Origin: Romanomermis culicivorax
Lineage: Eukaryota; Nematoda; Enoplea; Mermithida; Mermithidae
Length of the DNA: 64,000 nt
Assembly (NCBI GenBank): GCA_963922205.1
Contig: CAWUHX010000526.1
Location: 19,106-83,105 of the forward strand
Direction: 5' to 3'
Position 1 is the first letter of the stretch. Every line of letters starts with the position of its first letter. The position numbers and the translations under genes were made by a program. Below are positions 58,921 through 64,000 of the stretch, one piece after another. The notes under the pieces were generated by a model that saw nothing but the letters and a program-made list of their open reading frames with translations, was not told the origin of the DNA and searched no databases.

Positions 58921-59944
58921 TTTTTTTTCCAATCAGCTGTGAACGAAGTCGAATTGACATTGAAGAACATATTCTGTGTACTGTAGAAAAATAAGTTCCA
59001 AGCCAGTGTTTCTTTTGTGTGCAGGTTTTTGGTTTTTTTCCAAAATCATTGGGAAACTGTTTTTTCACATTGGTCGATCTTCTAGGCATGTATTGGTGTC
59101 TATCTAAATTAACAGAACAATCAATTTAGTTAAATTGATTTCACTACAAAGTAGAAAAAAGTCATATTTTTATGATACATTTCGCACAAAAAAGATGTGA
59201 TATTAATCAATCGATATCCATCTTGCAAGCACACGTTTAGTACATGAGTTGAGTTTGCTATAATTTGCTCACAAAAAAATTGGATGCTAAATCTTTCATA
59301 GACTGTACTCTGACCATACGAGGTGACATCCATTGATCCATATCATCAAAATTTTACAAAATATGATTGAGTATAATAATCCTGAATTCATTGTTAGGAT
59401 AAGCTTTTTAATTTTCTTAGCTTGAAATTTCAAAATATAAATGAGACAACAATAATGAAATTTTGTACAGATCAGTTAAGCATACTGTAGGTTAACAAAG
59501 AGAAGAGCTTTTGAGTGGCTCATTTTTATATGACTTGACATCACTACTAGGTAGAAAAAAATCGTACAAAAATATTTATCTGTCATGCAAGCGAGGATAG
59601 TATATATAATAAGACCGATTTGCTGTAGTTACAGACAGGTTTGAAATGCAAAAATTTGAAAACATCTGAAATGTCTATGTGTGATTTTCAACTGCAGTTT
59701 GTAATATTAATAACATATGTAATAATCTATCAAGTTAAAACCATCTTATCAAAAACGGTATACTTAAAAGAATTTCTCTATAACATGACAATTCTTTTAT
59801 TGATCATGCTTCGCATCTTTTTCGGAATATCAACTTTTTCACCAGATGAAAGTGTAGCAGTTGAAGTTCCAAATGGCAATTCGGACATGATATGGGGTGA
59901 GGTAATAAAGGAAATGAAGCTGCTCATATCGGATTCACTGTATT
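58921..59944. other. No recognised gene
   Basis: AT-rich. The plus-strand ORF 59641-59958 has one hydrophobic stretch (LLLIMLRIFFGISTF) but no other support. Confidence 0.35.
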
Positions 59945-60433
59945 TCAAGCTTTGTTAGTGTACCACTTCCATACTTCCTTGCCAAAAACCTGGATGTTGT
60001 GTACTAGTGTATACACCAGGTAAATACATTTGGATTTGTGGAAGCATTCTGAAATTGTTTCCATTATTCTTGATAGCTCATAATTCTCTCCTTGCAGCCA
60101 AGTTGAAGTATATTTTTTACAGACATACTTTTGCAATTCCCCAGCTGCATCAGAGGCCATGGATGTAAATACTAGCTTCATAAATGGAGCTGCTGCTGCA
60201 GAGTATCTGAGTTTTGTAGCCTCAGAAAGATGGTGAAAATTATTGGTGAAGTGAATCTTTGATATTTTAGCCGTTTCAGCAATTGCAGCAATATGCTTCT
60301 TTACAATCCCCACAATAAATCCTTGTGAAAATGAAGGTGTTTCATCGGCATCACTGGCGAAATAAAAAGTTTCATCACTTTTTGAGCATACAGATGTCTT
60401 CTTCAAACTGGGTGATTCAGCCAATGTTTTCAT
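59945..60433 (-). CDS. Unknown 162-aa ORF, possibly an exon
   Basis: Open on the minus strand from ATG 60433 to a stop at 59945. Composition is protein-like, with Ser-rich start, then SFSQGFIVGIVKKHIAAIAE, and a C-terminal part KYVCKKYTSTWLQGENYELS with four Cys overall. It has no recognisable domain. It could be the last exon of a host or transposon gene, as coding-like sequence of the same strand lies at 62940-63980 beyond the hAT insertion. A link between them is not shown. Confidence 0.35.
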   Translation of the reverse strand: MKTLAESPSLKKTSVCSKSDETFYFASDADETPSFSQGFIVGIVKKHIAAIAETAKISKIHFTNNFHHLSEATKLRYSAAAAPFMKLVFTSMASDAAGELQKYVCKKYTSTWLQGENYELSRIMETISECFHKSKCIYLVYTLVHNIQVFGKEVWKWYTNKA

Positions 60434-61087
60434 CAGAGATCAACGAAGGTAATATCCTTTATCTCTCTAAAAATGAAAAAATATCACACAACTTGGGGTC
60501 TACTGAGAGAAGGAATTCTGCATGACAAAGGCGTGAATCTTGGTTGAAACAAGACTCAAGTTTTTATTCAAAAATTTTGTGTCTATTTTATTCTGGAGCT
60601 CATTTAACTGGATCAAGTCAAAACTTCTACTTCAGGTGGTGTGGTAAAACTAGTAAAGCTAAGTAAAGTTAGATCACAACAATAAAGATCAATTTTTCAT
60701 AGACAACTTATGCCATAACTGAGAAATGTTGACCCCTGATATTCTTGAACATTCACAATTATGCAAAATATCGTGAAGAGGGGTCACATAATGCTGCAAA
60801 ATATATAGTTGACAATTTAAACTTACAAAAATGTGCTCAGCTATAAGTTCTCTAGCAACATTCTGATGGATTCAGCATAGTGCTAGGAAAATGATACAAT
60901 GCTACATTTCATATTTCACAACTGTGTCAAAATGATCTTACATGTTCCAACTGCTACCAATTTGTTCTTCATTTCAAAAATTGGCTTCAGATTGATAATG
61001 TGACAAGTAAGCTCGATCATTAGCCTTGGTTGCTGCAGAGTGGGACCTTATGCCTGGTAGTGGTGGAAAACCACAAGCTGTAGATGT

Positions 61088-62924
61088 TAGAGATGTATCA
61101 GGTCCATAATTTTACGAAAATCGGGTCCCGTTCCAAAATTTTGAGAATATCGGGTCCAGGTCCAGCAAAATAGTTGGGTAATTTTGGGTCCTATTTCGGG
61201 TCTGGATCCGTTATATTTTTACACATGCTGCGCTATTTTGTGGTTGCTATACATTTTAAATTTAAGTCAGTCTCATAGTGATCTGAACAATAAATTTCTA
61301 TTTGTTACTTTTGATATTATAGTAAATATTTGATGTGTCATTACATTCTTCAATGTGAGTATTCGATTCATTGTTTTTTTTAGCATTTTACAAGCCATGG
61401 CTTGTTGGACTGACAAAATGGCTTGTAGAATTTTAGTCCAACATGCCAAAATGGCTTGTCAGAATTTTTTGAGTCATGTGTTTGATCATATCGGATACAG
61501 AAAAGATGCATTTTGGTGCATTTTAGAAGGTCATAATCACAAAATTTTCTGGCGCTTCGCATTGGCTATAACTTAAATAAGCATTATAATTTATTTCCTA
61601 GCTCAGGTGCTGCTCCTAACATGTCTACTTTCAATTATCATTTAATCTTCAATAGTTTTAATCGTCTTAAATGTATTATCTCATGTTTCAATTGGTAATC
61701 TTTCATATTTCATCTTGATATTTAATGAAGATTCACATTTTTCCCTTGAAACTTTTTTTGAGAAAGATCAATATGTCAAGTCTGTAAACTTTTTGAAGTG
61801 ATTATTCCTTTCTTAACGTAAAATCAATCCAAAAGCTTCATGGAAGTAGTTTTCGGAAATTTCTACTCTTCTTACTCATATCTTTTTAGCCAAGTTCATT
61901 AGAGTGTGTGAATAAATTAATGGTTTTAAAATTTTTCAAACATAAAATTCCAGAAATTACGACCTTTGAACAGAAAATTTGGAACTAATTCTTCAAATAA
62001 GCGGTTGGAAAATTGATTTTCAGCATCGCAGAATGTCAGTACCCCAAAAAAAACTTTCTGGCGTTTCAGGCAGGAAAGATTAATAGCTTCTTTGGGCTTT
62101 CACTTGTCATCATAGAGGACTTGACCATCAATTTCTCATGTAATTCAACGTCATTATGTTCTTGGATAGTTTGCTGGAAAATTTTTTCCACAATGCTTGT
62201 AGATTAGACTTCGATCAAACTCAAAAATTTCAAATGTTTCCTGAATTTTAACGAATTAAGGGCTCTAAAATGTTATTGAATAAATGTTGAATGACATATC
62301 TTTTTTGATCGATCGCCGTGATGCTCAATCATTTCTTTAAAAAATAACCTAGCATTGGAATTTATTCACCTATACTGATATTATAAAATTGGCTTGCAAA
62401 AATTTGGAATGGCTTGTAAAATTTAAGGTCAACAAGCCACTTGGCTTGTGACTTGTAGGTCAAAAAAAACCCAGATTTGATTTCAGCTGAATTACTATAG
62501 TTTATTTTTAATAAACTACTTCTAAATTCAAAATTGACAAAAAACCAATACTGCCAAATTGTTCACAGGAAGGTTTTACTGTATGATTTTTTGTTCAGAA
62601 AATTGTTGGAGGCTAGTTGTATAAATCCACAAATTTTTAGCTCTATGTGAGTTATGGTTTGGCAAAAGCCAAAAAGTTCCATTCTTCTAATTCAGAAGCA
62701 TTTCCGAAAAATAGACTATATATATTATACATCAGACCCAAATCAAAATTGTGATATTTTTTTTGGGTCCCGGTCCGGGTACGGGTCCAAAATTTTGGAA
62801 ATATCACGTCCGGGTCCGGGTCCAAAATTTTGAGAATATTGGGTTCTGGTCCGGGTTGGGGTCCAGCAAAATGGTCGGGTAATTTCGGGTACTATTTGGG
62901 GTCCCGGTACCCAATACATCTCTT
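61088..62924. mobile_element. hAT-like non-autonomous element with 8-bp target duplication
   Basis: Inverted ends TAGAGATGTAT (61088) and, from the right, AAGAGATGTAT (to 62924) are flanked by GTAGATGT (61080-61087) and GTAAATGT (62925-62932), an 8-base duplication with one change, as hAT elements make. Subterminal regions carry repeated GGGTCC/GGGTCCGGGTCC motifs joined to AAATTTTGAGAATAT (61110-61210 and 62765-62900). No transposase ORF is present. The interior seems occupied by a second element (61373-62470). Confidence 0.65.
61373..62470. mobile_element. Possible nested element inside the hAT copy
   Basis: Near 61373 a T-run is followed by ACAAGCCATGGCTTGTTG. Near 62470, read inverted, GTTTTTTTTGACC is followed by ACAAGCCAAGTGGCTTGTTG. 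The arms are palindromic in themselves (GCC...GGC). They enclose about 1.1 kb without a recognised ORF. Ends and target duplication are unclear. Confidence 0.4.
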
Positions 62925-62939
62925 GTAAATGTGGTCCCT

Positions 62940-63980
62940 CTCTGATGTCATCTCATGCTTTTGAAAATTTCATTCTGTCCAAGTTCCTTCAAATGTTTGC
63001 CGCAAACAAAAGTTTGTCTCAAATTCACCTCACTCAAACCAAATACAGCATTTCCTCTTGCTAGTACCAATTCCCCTTCTGTTTCAACTCTGGGCGCATA
63101 GGGACACAAATCTGGTATGATGGTGTTTGCTAATTCCAACAGTGGATGGAGTAAAGCTTCATCATCAATAGTACCACATGGTCCTGATTATGTATACTAT
63201 CTCCCATGAAACATTCTTGAACTGGTACAATGTTTGAAGTAGCTTCTGCCTCTTGATTTTCCTTGCTTTTAATTGTAAGTGTTCTTGCCACATTCCATGA
63301 TGGTATTCTTGTAGTGGTTTCAAATGATTGGGTGTCCTCTCTTATGCAAAGCTTCTTCTGCATTGGCTGTTGAGAAGCTGGATCATTCACATTTTGTCCT
63401 GTTTCTGAAAAATTGAAAAAATTGACTATACTTGATTTTCTGTTTATTCAGAATCTAAATCGAATAAAATGAATTCATCTATGCTTTGCTTGTACTCTTA
63501 ATGACCATTTTCTAGATATTGGTAATTATCAGGATCTGTGCTTATTTCCACAACAGTAGTAGAAATATGTATTTGTCTTGGATACATCAAACATAATTTT
63601 TACCATACATATTTGGACTTACCTAATATAGCATGATTCTGGGTGTTCTGAATAGTTTGATCCCACTCTGCATCCATCACTTTCATGGGCAAATGCAGGA
63701 ACTTCTTTTAATCAAAAGTTGTTGAACAACTGAAGGCTCTGTTTTGATTGTCCATGTGCAACCTTGTTGATGATAAGTTGAAATGACTCTCAATGTAGAA
63801 CATTGTTCCTGAACAGTCATTTGGGCAGCCAGGTGTGGGTGTTCCAAGCTGCAGTGGATTGATGTTGAGGCATAAGTTAGCTGAGATATTGCATCGGTTC
63901 AATGAATAATCCATAAGCCCATTAATGTCCAATTCTCGGAAAATTTGGGAACTTGGAATCAATGAATTACATGTTTTCAT
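62940..63980 (-). pseudogene. Spliced minus-strand gene of unknown function, broken
   Basis: An upstream exon (63980 to 63626) reads MKTCNSLIPSSQIFRELDIN on through MKVMDAEWDQTIQNTQNHAI. It is interrupted by TAA at about 63710 and followed by a GTAAGT donor at 63625. A possible 219-base intron (63407-63625) ends in a TTTTTCAG acceptor. Exon 2 continues in phase with NDPASQQPMQKKLCIRED and PSWNVARTLTIKSKENQEAE; a frame change near 63150 leads into LCPYAPRVETEGELVLARGN and ends with VCGKHLKELGQN. Cys spacing (C-P-Y, then V-C-G-K-H) could be a metal site. No family is recognised. Confidence 0.4.
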
Positions 63981-64000
63981 GAAAAGTTTGTCAAATAAAT

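Noticed and set aside
1..64000. CRISPR array, rRNA or bacterial operon
   Set aside because: No regularly spaced short repeats with unique spacers, no rRNA-like conserved blocks, and gene structure is clearly eukaryotic.

Overview
The window looks like AT-rich, TE-dense intergenic DNA from an animal, most likely an invertebrate. The evidence is broken Ty3/Gypsy polyproteins, a GT-AG intron of identical length in separate copies, cut-and-paste DNA transposons with terminal inverted repeats, a Pif1-type helicase, and tRNA-like sequences with Pol III-style T-runs. No bacterial operon, rRNA or clearly intact host gene is visible, and the species cannot be named from sequence alone. Nearly every coding region carries stops or frameshifts.

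Layout. (1) 1-6110 (+): a decayed Ty3/Gypsy element. It has a leader with tandem repeats, Gag with zinc knuckles, then an envelope-like glycoprotein segment ending in a membrane anchor, and only then protease and reverse transcriptase (RT), truncated inside RT. An env-like gene between gag and pol is not the usual order. (2) 7625-10405 (+): a broken, unrecognised multi-ORF unit. It has a possible DEDD exonuclease fold, a coiled coil, an Asp/Trp-rich helical domain and a Gly-rich tail. (3) 12160-12600 (-): a ubiquitin-specific-protease-like fragment. (4) 14.6-19.8 kb (-): two more Gypsy remnants, one an internally deleted gag-RT derivative beside a possible LTR. (5) 19.9-22.16 kb: an unnamed dispersed repeat split by a 1.39-kb inverted-repeat element. 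(6) 22161-27666: a probable CACTG-ended (EnSpm/CACTA-like) transposon with minus-strand coding relics, itself carrying small insertions.

(7) 29436-49420: a young tandem array with a 9.11-kb unit, two full copies and a partial third. Each full unit carries a NADAR-like fragment (-), several copies of the dispersed repeat, two tRNA-like sequences (-) and a C48/Ulp1-like cysteine protease gene with an intron (+). Diagnostic differences show the middle copy is a hybrid of the outer two, as unequal crossing-over predicts. (8) 55.6-58.9 kb: a Gypsy fragment (-) beside a fourth, diverged copy of the C48 protease gene. This copy continues into a Helitron-type Pif1 helicase and then a segment homologous, in opposite orientation, to the NADAR-linked flank of the 9.1-kb unit. 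(9) 61088-62924: a hAT-like element with near-perfect 8-bp target duplications and a nested insert. (10) 62940-63980 (-): a spliced but broken gene of unknown function.

The genes do not form a working pathway. The region is an accumulation of transposon modules: retroviral-type (gag/env/pol), cut-and-paste, and a C48 protease/Pif1 helicase module. Most interrupted frames carry TGA, TAA or TAG where CGA, CAA or CAG would restore them, suggesting C-to-T driven decay.
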